From: Gammaproteobacteria bacterium
GTDB taxonomy: Bacteria; Pseudomonadota; Gammaproteobacteria; Poriferisulfidales; GCA-002705445
Assembly: GCA_018675635.1 (NCBI GenBank)
Contig: JABGXU010000007.1
Location: 62,001 to 126,000, forward strand
Reading direction: 5' to 3'
DNA length: 64,000 nt
Shown one piece after another: positions 7,668 to 16,570 of this stretch (positions are counted from its first letter, which is position 1; every line of letters starts with the position of its first letter). Both the position numbers and the translations under genes were made by a program. The notes below the pieces were generated by a model. It saw only the letters and a program-made list of their open reading frames with translations. It was not told where the DNA came from and searched no databases.

Positions 7668-8198
7668 ATGTTTAAAGGTATTAGTAATTTAAGTATAGAT
7701 ATTAAGGGAAGAGCTTCAATGCCTCAAAGGTATAGAAGTGATTTTGATGCAAATAAATTAGTAATAACCGCGGATAAAGATAAATGTTTATTAATTTATA
7801 CACAAAGTAATTGGGCTGTTATAGAAAAAAAACTTTCTGAATTGCCTTCTTATAATAAAGAAGCTAGGTTCATTCAAAGGTTATTAATTGGACACGCTAC
7901 AGAATCTGAAATTGATACGCAAGGTAGGTTCTTAATTCCAATTCCTTTAAGAGAATATGCAAGTATTAAAACACCTAAAAAACCCGTTAAACGCAGGAAT
8001 TACAATCTGCATGCTTCTAAAATAACTCCTCCTGCGGAAGCCTCTGAATCAGCTCATCCAAAGGTAGTGTTGCTAGGACAAGGCAATAAATTTGAATTAT
8101 GGTCAGAAACTCTGTGGAATAGAAATATAAAAAGATGGATCTCAGAGCAAAATAAAAATGATTTTAGTAATGGTGCATTAAGCGAATTAAAACTTTAG
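7668..8198 (+). CDS. mraZ: MraZ, transcriptional repressor of the dcw operon (with extra segment)
   Basis: MraZ is a ring-forming DNA-binding protein with two AbrB/SpoVT-like repeats. The ATG at 7668 gives the standard N-terminus MFKGISNLSIDIKGRASMP, with the first DxKGR motif. The second repeat shows LLIGHATESEIDTQGRFLIP. At 176 residues it exceeds the family's usual 140-155. The excess is a stretch at residues about 101-131 (bases 7968-8060) between PLREYASI and VVLLGQGNKFELWSE, which are contiguous or nearly so in E. coli MraZ. The extra stretch is richer in G+C than its surroundings and contains the inverted repeat CGCAGGA (7992-7998) / TCCTGCG (8030-8036). rsmH follows after 8 bases. Confidence 0.93.
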   Translation: MFKGISNLSIDIKGRASMPQRYRSDFDANKLVITADKDKCLLIYTQSNWAVIEKKLSELPSYNKEARFIQRLLIGHATESEIDTQGRFLIPIPLREYASIKTPKKPVKRRNYNLHASKITPPAEASESAHPKVVLLGQGNKFELWSETLWNRNIKRWISEQNKNDFSNGALSELKL

Positions 8199-8206
8199 GA
8201 GAAAAT

Positions 8207-9136
8207 ATGAATTTTCCACATAGTCCTGTCATGTTGAGATCAGCAATCAAAGGTCTAAATATAGTTCATGGCGGCACATATGTTGATTGCACATTTGGAA
8301 GAGGCGGTCATTCAGAAAACATCTTAAAAAGTCTAGGTAATGACGGAAAATTAATAGCAATAGATAAAGACAAAGATGCCGAAGATTATGCAAAAAATAA
8401 TTTTATAAAAGATAAACGATTTATTTTTGAAAAAAATAATTTTAGCAATATAGTTAATATAGTAGAAAAACATACTAAAACAAATAAGGTTGACGGTATT
8501 TTGTTAGATTTAGGAGTTTCTTCGCCACAATTAGATGATGCAAGCAGAGGATTTAGTTTTATGAAGGAAGGGCCAATTGATATGAGAATGGATAGAGCAA
8601 CTCATATGACAGCTCTTTTATGGTTGCAAGAAGCAACAATTGAAGAAATTAGTAAAGTGTTAAAAAAATATGGTGAAGAAAAATATTCATTTAGAATAGC
8701 TAAAGCAATAAAAATAGCCATAGAAGATAATAATTTAAAAACGACATTAGATTTGTCTAAAATAATAAGCGACTGTTATCCAAAAAAAGAGTCTATAAAG
8801 AAGAATCCGGCTACAAAAAGTTTTCAAGCTATAAGAATTTTTATAAATAAAGAATTACAAGAGTTAGAAAAAATTTTAGATGATTGTCTTAAAGTTATAA
8901 GTATTAAAGGAAGATTAGTGGTAATAAGTTTTCATTCACTTGAGGATAGAATTGTAAAAAATTTTATTAATAAATATTCTTCTGGAAAAAATATTATTAG
9001 AAAGTTACCAATAACAAATATTAATCAAAATATTTTACTTAAAAAAATTAAAATTCCATTAAAAGCTACAGAAGAAGAAATACAAGAAAATATTAGATCT
9101 AGAAGTGCAAGATTAAGAGTGGCGGAAAGAATATGA
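8207..9136 (+). CDS. rsmH: 16S rRNA (cytosine-1402 N4)-methyltransferase
   Basis: RsmH (MraW) methylates N4 of C1402 in 16S rRNA, tuning the P site. The N-terminus HSPVMLRSAIKGL, the SAM-binding YVDCTFGRGGHS, GILLDLGVSSPQLDDASRGFS and the C-terminal SFHSLEDRIVKNF and RSRSARLRVAER motifs are all present. The 309-residue length is normal. It is the second gene of the operon, with a strong aggaga ribosome site, and its TGA overlaps the ftsL ATG. Confidence 0.97.
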   Translation: MNFPHSPVMLRSAIKGLNIVHGGTYVDCTFGRGGHSENILKSLGNDGKLIAIDKDKDAEDYAKNNFIKDKRFIFEKNNFSNIVNIVEKHTKTNKVDGILLDLGVSSPQLDDASRGFSFMKEGPIDMRMDRATHMTALLWLQEATIEEISKVLKKYGEEKYSFRIAKAIKIAIEDNNLKTTLDLSKIISDCYPKKESIKKNPATKSFQAIRIFINKELQELEKILDDCLKVISIKGRLVVISFHSLEDRIVKNFINKYSSGKNIIRKLPITNINQNILLKKIKIPLKATEEEIQENIRSRSARLRVAERI

Positions 9137-9405
9137 ATAATTTTAAAATTATATTAATAATTATATTAATTTTTTCAAATATATCTTTTTCCTTTGGCAT
9201 CGTATGGGTCGAGCATTTGACAAGAACGCAATATAGAAATTTACAAAAATACACAGATCAAAAATATAAATTACTGAATGAACGGAATAAATTGAGAAAT
9301 GAGGTTAGAGCTTATGCATCACACAGTAAAATAGAAAAAGACGCTATAAATAAATTAAATATGAAGATACCAAAGACCAGGAGATTTATACGTATAAATG
9401 AATAA
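9133..9405 (+). CDS. ftsL: Cell division protein FtsL
   Basis: FtsL is a bitopic inner-membrane protein that forms the FtsQLB complex, which activates FtsWI at the septum. The 90-residue product has a short cytoplasmic N-end, one transmembrane helix (about residues 5-24) and a periplasmic coiled-coil region (YTDQKYKLLNERNKLRNEV). Sequence conservation in FtsL is low, so the call rests mainly on size, topology and position between rsmH and ftsI. It overlaps rsmH by 4 bases and ftsI by 8 bases. Confidence 0.88.
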   Translation: MNNFKIILIIILIFSNISFSFGIVWVEHLTRTQYRNLQKYTDQKYKLLNERNKLRNEVRAYASHSKIEKDAINKLNMKIPKTRRFIRINE

Positions 9406-11143
9406 TTCCACTAAAATATTAAGTAGAAAAGATTTCATTACTATATTAGTAGTGCTATCAGTGATCATAATACTATGGAGGTGTTTTACTCTTCAATACA
9501 CTGAATCCAAGAAATACTCAGGTCTACTTGAAAATAATGTAATTAAAGAGCGTATTATTTTGACAAACCGTGGATCTATAGTTGATCGAAATAATAATAT
9601 TTTGGCAGAAAGTTTACAAATGGATGCTTTAATAATTAACGATACAGAGAAATTCTATAAAAACAAAAATAACATTATAAAAATGTGTAATTTACTAAAC
9701 ATAACATATAAATCCCTTGTTAAACAAACTGATGGAAAAGAAAATAAAAAATATATACGCATAAAAAGATATTTAGATTCAGAAGTAGTTAATGAAATAA
9801 AAAAATTAAATTTAAGTGGATTATATTTTGAAAAAGAAATGCAAAGATTTTATCCAGAAGGAGAGGTGCTTGCTCCTCTAATTGGCAAAACAAACAATAA
9901 TCACGAAGGACAAATGGGATTAGAATTATCTTTTGATGAACTTTTATCTGAAGAAAATGGTATAAAAATTGTTAAGCAGGATGGGAATGGAAAAATTGTA
10001 AAAGAAATTAGATTAGTAAAACAACCAAAAGAAGGGAAAAATTTAGAATTAACAATCGATATAAGATTGCAATATGTTGCTTATCGTGAACTTAAAAAAC
10101 AAGTAAACAAGGTCAATGCAAAAGCTGGTTCTGTTGTAATATTAGACAGCATAAATGGAGATATTTTAGCTATAGCTAATTACCCATCTTATGATCCTAA
10201 TCTACCTGGATCTTATTCTGATGAAAAGGCAAAAAATAGAGCAATAATAGAATCAATAGAACCTGCGTCGACAATAAAACCATTTGTGTTAGCAGCTGGC
10301 TTACATTCTAAAAAGATAAGTCTCTTCAATAGTAAGTATGATACTAGTGCTGGATTACGTGTTGGCAATTATTCTATTACAGATTGGAAAAATTTAGGTG
10401 ATGGTTTAACAGCTGAAGACGTTGTTGTTTATTCAAGTAATATCGGAAGTGTAAAAATGGCTCAATCATTTGATAAAAAGATTTATTACAATTTATTAGA
10501 ATATGTTGGGATAGGAGAAAAAATAGATATTAATTTTCCAGCAGAACAAGATGGACAGCTAAATCATTATAGTGGTTGGGATAAAACAAAATTAGCAACT
10601 CATGCATACGGATATGGTTTAAAAACAACTCCTCTTCAACTTGCAAAGGCGTATGCCGTAATAGCAAATGAAGGTCAAGTTATTAATCCAAGAATTATAA
10701 AAAACAAAAATTTTAATGAAGATAAAACAAAGAAATATGAAAATAGTTTTAACAAGGTAAAAGATGTTCTTAAAAAAGTTGTTACAAAAGGTGGTGGAAG
10801 AAAAGCATCTGTAGAGGGGTACAGTGTAGGTGGCAAGACCGGAACTGCAAGAGCATATACAGATGGAAATTATACTAAGGAACATATATCAATTTTTTCT
10901 GGTATGACACCAATTGAAAAAACTAAATTAATTATTGTTGTAGTAATAAATGAACCAAGAACAGAGCAATATTTTGGAAGTGAAGTTGCAGCGCCAGTAT
11001 TTAAAAAAATTGCTACAGATTCATTAAGAATATTAAACGTTAGTCCAGATAATATCTTGGACTTTCAGGAAAAAGTTTCAATAGAAATTGAAAACAGTAA
11101 GAAATATACATTTAAAAACCCGGAGGTTCGTAATGTCTTTTGA
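9398..11143 (+). CDS. ftsI: Septal peptidoglycan transpeptidase FtsI (PBP3)
   Basis: FtsI is the class B penicillin-binding protein that cross-links septal peptidoglycan together with FtsW. Its N-terminal membrane anchor (residues about 10-28) is followed by the pedestal domain (RGSIVDRNNNILA) and the transpeptidase domain. The three catalytic boxes are SxxK as EPASTIKPF, SxN as YSSNIGS and KTG as VGGKTGTARAY. The 581-residue length is normal. The last 11 bases overlap the ftsZ start, which is not the usual neighbour; murE would be expected here. Confidence 0.97.
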   Translation: MNNSTKILSRKDFITILVVLSVIIILWRCFTLQYTESKKYSGLLENNVIKERIILTNRGSIVDRNNNILAESLQMDALIINDTEKFYKNKNNIIKMCNLLNITYKSLVKQTDGKENKKYIRIKRYLDSEVVNEIKKLNLSGLYFEKEMQRFYPEGEVLAPLIGKTNNNHEGQMGLELSFDELLSEENGIKIVKQDGNGKIVKEIRLVKQPKEGKNLELTIDIRLQYVAYRELKKQVNKVNAKAGSVVILDSINGDILAIANYPSYDPNLPGSYSDEKAKNRAIIESIEPASTIKPFVLAAGLHSKKISLFNSKYDTSAGLRVGNYSITDWKNLGDGLTAEDVVVYSSNIGSVKMAQSFDKKIYYNLLEYVGIGEKIDINFPAEQDGQLNHYSGWDKTKLATHAYGYGLKTTPLQLAKAYAVIANEGQVINPRIIKNKNFNEDKTKKYENSFNKVKDVLKKVVTKGGGRKASVEGYSVGGKTGTARAYTDGNYTKEHISIFSGMTPIEKTKLIIVVVINEPRTEQYFGSEVAAPVFKKIATDSLRILNVSPDNILDFQEKVSIEIENSKKYTFKNPEVRNVF

Positions 11144-12452
11144 ATTAAACGATACGTGTGAGCAAAAAGCTGATATTAAAGTTATTGGAGTTGGCGGATG
11201 TGGTAATAATGCTATCGAACATATGATTAAAAATGAAGTTAGTGGTGTTGATTTTATATGTGTAAATACAGATTCACAAGATTTAGCAAATAATTCAGTA
11301 AGTCAAAACTCTAAATTTCAAATAGGGTTAGGTATTACTAAGGGATTAGGAGCTGGCGCAGATCCAGAAGTTGGTAGGAAAGCAGCATTAGAAGACAAAG
11401 AGAGGTTAAGAGAGGTTATTGAGGGTTGCGATATGTTATTTATAACTGCAGGCATGGGTGGAGGAACTGGTACAGGGGCTTCTCCAGTTATTGCAGAATT
11501 AGCAAAGGAGTTAAATATTTTAACAGTCGCAGTTGTTACTAAGCCTTGGGAAATCGAGAAGAAAAGAAGAATGGAAAATGCTGAGATAGGTATTCAGGCA
11601 TTAAAAGACAAAGTTGATTCATTAATAATTATACCAAATGATAAATTATTAACTGACCCCGATATGACAATGTCACAAGCAAAAAATCAATCCAATGATG
11701 TTCTTGAAAGAGCTGTAGGGGGAATAGCTGAATTAATAACAAAACCAGGAGATATTAATCTTGATTTTGCAGATGTTAAAAAAGTTATGTCTAATGCGGG
11801 CTCTACTATGATGGGTAGTGGAATAGGAGAGGGCCAAGATAGAGCAGAAGACGCTATTCAACAAGCAATTGCTAGCCCATTGTTAGAAGATATAGATGTA
11901 AAAAATGCTAAAGGTTTAATAATAAACATTGCATCAGACGACAGCTTAACTGTTAAAGAATTTCAAGCAATTGGGGACATAATAGATACTTTAGTAGATA
12001 AAGATAAAGCAGAAGTAATATTAGGCAATACAATAGACAGATCTCTTAATAAAAAACTAAAAGTCACAGTAGTGGCAACCGGCATAGGTAATTCAATACA
12101 AGAGGATGTTAATGAAGAAGTAAAAGTTGATATAGTGCTTGATCCCGCAGCACATAATCCAATTTCCGAAAAAATTATATATGACGAGAATGAAGGACTA
12201 AGTAATTCGGTCCTTGGTGATTGTGGGAATCTTAATAGTACTTTGGATCAGGATAATCACGATTCATCTGAATTAAACAATTATGCAAAAGAAGATGAGT
12301 ACAAAAGAAAAGAAAAGGAGATAAATCAAAAGGCAGAAGAGAAAAAAAGTAAGCAGAACATAGCGCATAAAAATGGTGAATTAGATTTAAATAACAATGA
12401 TGATTTGAATTACTTAAATATTCCAGCTTGGTTAAGAAGGCAAGCAGATTAA
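11133..12452 (+). CDS. ftsZ: Cell division GTPase FtsZ (relocated between ftsI and murE)
   Basis: FtsZ polymerises into the Z-ring that recruits the divisome. The ATG at 11133 has an ideal ribosome site (ggagg at 11122-11126); a longer reading starting at 11088 is unlikely. The tubulin signature GGGTGTGAS, the T7 loop INLDFADVK and the C-terminal peptide LNIPAWLRRQAD, which binds FtsA and ZapD, are intact. The acidic linker spans roughly residues 345-420. Two oddities stand out. The gene sits between ftsI and murE rather than after ftsA, and the normally near-invariant KPFxFEGxxR segment reads KPWEIEKKRR (residues 137-146). It overlaps ftsI by 11 bases, implying translational coupling. Confidence 0.96.
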   Translation: MSFELNDTCEQKADIKVIGVGGCGNNAIEHMIKNEVSGVDFICVNTDSQDLANNSVSQNSKFQIGLGITKGLGAGADPEVGRKAALEDKERLREVIEGCDMLFITAGMGGGTGTGASPVIAELAKELNILTVAVVTKPWEIEKKRRMENAEIGIQALKDKVDSLIIIPNDKLLTDPDMTMSQAKNQSNDVLERAVGGIAELITKPGDINLDFADVKKVMSNAGSTMMGSGIGEGQDRAEDAIQQAIASPLLEDIDVKNAKGLIINIASDDSLTVKEFQAIGDIIDTLVDKDKAEVILGNTIDRSLNKKLKVTVVATGIGNSIQEDVNEEVKVDIVLDPAAHNPISEKIIYDENEGLSNSVLGDCGNLNSTLDQDNHDSSELNNYAKEDEYKRKEKEINQKAEEKKSKQNIAHKNGELDLNNNDDLNYLNIPAWLRRQAD

Positions 12453-12475
12453 ATAATATTACAGGAGATTAAAAA

Positions 12476-12610
12476 ATGAAAAGAATAGTATGTTTTGGGG
12501 TAATTTTTATAGGATTTACTTTATTAATAGGTTGTAATACATTTGACGGTATTGGAAGAGATATATCCGCTGCTGCAGAATGGGTAAGTGGCTCTGTTAA
12601 CGAAGAATAA
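12476..12610 (+). CDS. Entericidin-like small lipoprotein
   Basis: This 44-residue peptide begins with ATG at 12476 behind a good ribosome site (caggaga). It has a lipoprotein signal with lipobox LLIGC (cysteine at residue 20), and the mature part NTFDGIGRDISAAAEWVSGS matches the EcnA/EcnB pattern CNTxxGxGxDxxxAG. Entericidins are small membrane lipoproteins; in enterics EcnB has been described as a toxin-like partner of EcnA. No second entericidin is adjacent. It lies 23 bases after ftsZ and 19 bases before murE, an unusual place for this family. The role here is unknown. Confidence 0.8.
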   Translation: MKRIVCFGVIFIGFTLLIGCNTFDGIGRDISAAAEWVSGSVNEE

Positions 12611-12629
12611 ATGATCTGTAAATTATTTA

Positions 12630-14084
12630 ATGAAATTAAGAGAATTAATCAAAGATAAAAAAATATTATTAGAAAATATTGATATTAAGGGGTTAAGTGA
12701 AGATAGTAGAAGTGTAAAAAAAGGATATATTTTTTTTTTAAAAGGATGTAAAAATAATTCATCAAATTATATTAAAGAAGCTATCAATAAAGGCGCAAAG
12801 CTAATTGTTTATAGTAAAAATAATCAAGATGTAACATATAAATTTAAAAAAAAATGTTTTTTCTATTTAGTAGAAGACGTTGAAAGTTATATGTCTTTAA
12901 TGGCAAGAAAATTTTATAAGAATAATAACAGTGCAAAAATTTATGGAATAACAGGAACAAATGGTAAAACATCTATCTCTAACTACATAGCGCAACTATA
13001 TAATCTTAAAAAAGAAAAGTGTGGGGTTATAGGCACATTAGGCAATGGTATATATCCAAAATTATCTAATAAAGGTTTGACAACTCCAAATACCATTTAC
13101 ATTAATAAAAAAATTCAGGAGTTTAAAAAAAAAGGTGTAAATACATTGTCTATTGAGGTTTCATCACATGGCATTACTCAAAGAAGAATAGAAAACATAG
13201 TATTTAATACAACAATATTTTCAAATCTAAGTCATGACCACATGGATTATCATAAATCAATGAGAAAATATTTTGAAGCCAAATTAAAACTATTTAATGC
13301 TTATAAAAGCAAAAAGCAGGTAATATGTATTGATGATTACTATGGAAAAAAAATTAACAACATAATAAAAAAAAATAGAAATGTTGTTACGGTATCAAAA
13401 AATAACAAAAATGCTAATATATATGCGGCAAATATAAAATATCAAGAAAATGGAACATCATTTAATATAAATTCAAAATGGGGAAGTTATGATGTCCATA
13501 CAAAATTATATGGTAATTTTTCAATTACCAATATATTAATATCAATAGCTGCAATATCTGAAACAAAAAAAGATTTCATATTTAATATTGGTATGATTAG
13601 TAAAATGAAGCCATTAGATGGCAGAATGACAAAATATTTTAAAAAAAATTACCCAATTACATTTGTAGATTTTGCACATACGCCCGACGCAATAAATAAA
13701 GTTCTTTATTCTATAAAAAAACACTACCCAGAAAAAAATATTATAACAATATTTGGATGTGGCGGTAATAGAGATAAAGAAAAGAGAAGTATTATGGGAA
13801 AAATTGCAGAAAAATTTTCAAATGAGATAATTATTACTAATGATAATCCAAGAGATGAGAAGCCTAAATTAATTTATAGTGATATAGTCAAGGGGATCAA
13901 AAACAAAAAAAAATGTAAAATGATATTAAATAGAACTAAAGCAATATCTAGATCAGTGTGTAAGAAAAATATTAATAAGATAGTTTTAATTCTAGGTAAA
14001 GGTCATGAAGAATTTCAAATAATTGGTAAAAATAAAGAAAAATTTAACGATGGGCGTGAGGTTTTAAAAGCTCTAAAAAAATAA
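12630..14084 (+). CDS. murE: UDP-MurNAc-L-Ala-D-Glu: meso-diaminopimelate ligase
   Basis: MurE adds the third residue of the peptidoglycan stem peptide. The product is 484 residues. It shows the N-terminal UDP-binding region (LSEDSRSVKKGYIFF), the ATP-binding loop GITGTNGKTS, the central GLTTPNT and SSHGITQRR motifs, and the C-terminal DNPRDEKP box, which selects meso-diaminopimelate rather than lysine. Codon use is extremely AT-rich. The ribosome site is weak, and the entericidin-like gene ends 19 bases upstream, so translation may be partly coupled. Confidence 0.96.
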   Translation: MKLRELIKDKKILLENIDIKGLSEDSRSVKKGYIFFLKGCKNNSSNYIKEAINKGAKLIVYSKNNQDVTYKFKKKCFFYLVEDVESYMSLMARKFYKNNNSAKIYGITGTNGKTSISNYIAQLYNLKKEKCGVIGTLGNGIYPKLSNKGLTTPNTIYINKKIQEFKKKGVNTLSIEVSSHGITQRRIENIVFNTTIFSNLSHDHMDYHKSMRKYFEAKLKLFNAYKSKKQVICIDDYYGKKINNIIKKNRNVVTVSKNNKNANIYAANIKYQENGTSFNINSKWGSYDVHTKLYGNFSITNILISIAAISETKKDFIFNIGMISKMKPLDGRMTKYFKKNYPITFVDFAHTPDAINKVLYSIKKHYPEKNIITIFGCGGNRDKEKRSIMGKIAEKFSNEIIITNDNPRDEKPKLIYSDIVKGIKNKKKCKMILNRTKAISRSVCKKNINKIVLILGKGHEEFQIIGKNKEKFNDGREVLKALKK

Positions 14085-14086
14085 TT

Positions 14087-15472
14087 ATGGTGAATTATTC
14101 TTTAAAAGAAATAGCAGAATATATAGGTGGTGATTTTCATGGAAATGATGCATCAGTAACAGGATTTTCTATAGATTCGAGAACTATTAATACAGATGAC
14201 GTATTTTTCTGCATTAAAGGAAAAAACTTTGATGGTCATGATTTTATAAAGCATTGTGCTAAAAAAGCTTCTTGTATTATCACATCAAATAAAATAGAAG
14301 ATTATGATGTAGAAATAAAATCTTATATATACGTGAGTGATACCTTAAGTGCTCTTCAAAAAGCAAGTGAATTTGTTAGAAAAAAAAGTAAAGCAAAATT
14401 TATAGCTATAACAGGATCAAATGGGAAAACAACTGTTAAAGAAATGATAGCTCATATTTTATCAGACTATAAAATAACTTACACAAAAGCTAATTCTAAT
14501 AATCATATAGGCGTACCATTGACGTTACTATCAATTAATCAGGATGATGATTATATTATTTTAGAAATAGGATCAAATCATCCTGGAGAAATTGCGCCTT
14601 TGGCAAAAATTATTAATCCTGATATTGCTGTGGTAACAAATGTTGGTTATGCTCATATTGAAGGATTTAGAAATTTAAAAAATATTGCAAAAGAGAAGTA
14701 TAGTATTTATCAATATATTAAAAAAAATGGAATTGCTATAATAAATAACGAAGATAAATATAAAAGTATTATAAAAACAGAATGTAAAAAAATTTATTTT
14801 GGTCATAAATTAAAAATATATCTGAAAATTTTACAAATTTTTAAAAACACTTTTAAAAATTATAAATTTTTATCTATTTTAAAGATAGGAAAGAAAAAAA
14901 TTGAATTAAATTATGGCAATATAAAAGAAAATATTAATATTAATCTTAATGGTGAGCATAATCACCTTAATGTAGCGTGTGCAGCCTCAATAGCTTTATC
15001 ACTAAAAATTGATATAAGGATAATTAGAGCAAAAATAGAAAGTTTTAATGCTGTTCCTTCAAGATTAAAATTACATCAGTTAGATAGTAATGTCTGCATA
15101 ATTGATGATTGCTATAATGCTAATCCTAGTTCTTTTAAAGCAGCGTTATCTTATTTGTCTGAACAAGACCAAAAAAAATTGGTTTTAATGGGTGATATGG
15201 TAGAGTTAGGAAAAGATTCAGAATTTTTTCATAAAGAAATTGGATCATATGCTAGAAGTCTAGGTATAAATAAATTTTTAAGTATTGGAAAATTTAGTAA
15301 ATATTCTTCTGATGCATTTGGAAATGATGGTTATCATTTTGAAAATTCAGAAAGCTTAAAATCTTTTTTAAATAATGAAATTGATAGCAATCTATATATA
15401 TTAATTAAAGGCTCAAGATCTACTCAACTAGAAGAGTACGTAGATTTTATAATAAACGGGAGATATGTTTAA
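14087..15472 (+). CDS. murF: UDP-MurNAc-tripeptide: D-Ala-D-Ala ligase
   Basis: MurF attaches D-Ala-D-Ala to complete the UDP-MurNAc pentapeptide. The 461-residue protein has the MurF N-domain (FSIDSRTINTDDVFFCIKG), the P-loop AITGSNGKTTVKEM, the NNHIGVPLTLL motif typical of MurF, and IDDCYNANPSSFKAAL near the C-terminal third. It begins 2 bases after murE and its TAA shares one base with the mraY ATG. Confidence 0.97.
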   Translation: MVNYSLKEIAEYIGGDFHGNDASVTGFSIDSRTINTDDVFFCIKGKNFDGHDFIKHCAKKASCIITSNKIEDYDVEIKSYIYVSDTLSALQKASEFVRKKSKAKFIAITGSNGKTTVKEMIAHILSDYKITYTKANSNNHIGVPLTLLSINQDDDYIILEIGSNHPGEIAPLAKIINPDIAVVTNVGYAHIEGFRNLKNIAKEKYSIYQYIKKNGIAIINNEDKYKSIIKTECKKIYFGHKLKIYLKILQIFKNTFKNYKFLSILKIGKKKIELNYGNIKENININLNGEHNHLNVACAASIALSLKIDIRIIRAKIESFNAVPSRLKLHQLDSNVCIIDDCYNANPSSFKAALSYLSEQDQKKLVLMGDMVELGKDSEFFHKEIGSYARSLGINKFLSIGKFSKYSSDAFGNDGYHFENSESLKSFLNNEIDSNLYILIKGSRSTQLEEYVDFIINGRYV

Positions 15473-16551
15473 TGTTTTTATATTTGTTAGATTATTTAAG
15501 TAAGTTAAATTCTAATTTTTTAGTTTTTGAATACATTACACTAAGAACAATTTTTAGCATTATAACTGCATTAACAATTTCTTTAATATCTGGCCCATAT
15601 ATTATTAAAAAATTTTCTAGTAGCAATTTATCTGAAGTTATTAGAAAAGATGGCCCTAGTTCGCATATAGATAAGGCTGGTACTCCAACTATGGGAGGAT
15701 TGCTAATACTTTTTTCATTACTTTGTACAACTTTAATCTGGGGAAATCTAGAAAACAAATATATATGGTATCTGATAGCCACAACAATTTTTTTTGCAAT
15801 TATAGGATTTATTGATGATTTTAGGAAATTAACAAAAAATGAAAGAGGAATATCAGCGAAGGCTAAATTTACTATGCAATTATTTGTATCAGCGCTTATA
15901 TCAATAACTATTTTTTATTTTATTGAAAGCCCGGAAGAACAACAATTTATTATACCTTTTTTTAAAGATGTAGTTATAAATCTAGGAATATTTTTTGTTC
16001 CACTTACTATGCTCGTAATAATCTCTACTAGCAATGCTGTAAATCTTACAGATGGTTTAGATGGTTTGGCAATTATGCCAATAGTTTTAGTTAGCGGTGC
16101 TTTTGGAATATTTGCTTATCTTAGCGGTAATGTTAATTTTTCTGAATATTTATCAATTCCATATATAAAAGATTCTGGTGAAATAACAATATTTATTGGT
16201 GCATTAGTTGGGTCAGGACTAGGATTTCTTTGGTTTAATACTTATCCTGCTCAAGTATTTATGGGGGATGTAGGAGCACTTTCATTAGGAGCAGCTGTTG
16301 GCTTAATGGCCATCATAGTAAGACAAGAAGTTGTTCTAATAATAATGGGTGGGATATTTGTACTCGAAGCTTTGTCAGTAATAATCCAGGTAGTATCATT
16401 TAAATACAGAAAAAAAAGAGTATTTTTAATGGCTCCATTTCATCATCATTTTGAAGAGAAAGGTTGGGCTGAACCTAAAGTAGTTGTAAGATTTTGGATA
16501 ATAAGTTTTATTCTCATTTTGATTGGATTGGCAACCTTAAAATTAAGATAA
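15472..16551 (+). CDS. mraY: Phospho-N-acetylmuramoyl-pentapeptide transferase
   Basis: MraY makes lipid I by moving phospho-MurNAc-pentapeptide onto undecaprenyl phosphate at the inner membrane. The 359-residue protein has about ten transmembrane helices. Conserved catalytic loops are visible: GTPTMGGLLI, GFIDDFRKL (the aspartate pair), NAVNLTDGLDGLA and PAQVFMGDVGALSLG, followed by the MAPFHHHFEEKGW histidine motif. Length and motifs are standard. Confidence 0.98.
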   Translation: MFLYLLDYLSKLNSNFLVFEYITLRTIFSIITALTISLISGPYIIKKFSSSNLSEVIRKDGPSSHIDKAGTPTMGGLLILFSLLCTTLIWGNLENKYIWYLIATTIFFAIIGFIDDFRKLTKNERGISAKAKFTMQLFVSALISITIFYFIESPEEQQFIIPFFKDVVINLGIFFVPLTMLVIISTSNAVNLTDGLDGLAIMPIVLVSGAFGIFAYLSGNVNFSEYLSIPYIKDSGEITIFIGALVGSGLGFLWFNTYPAQVFMGDVGALSLGAAVGLMAIIVRQEVVLIIMGGIFVLEALSVIIQVVSFKYRKKRVFLMAPFHHHFEEKGWAEPKVVVRFWIISFILILIGLATLKLR

Positions 16552-16570
16552 ATATTATTCATTAAATAAT

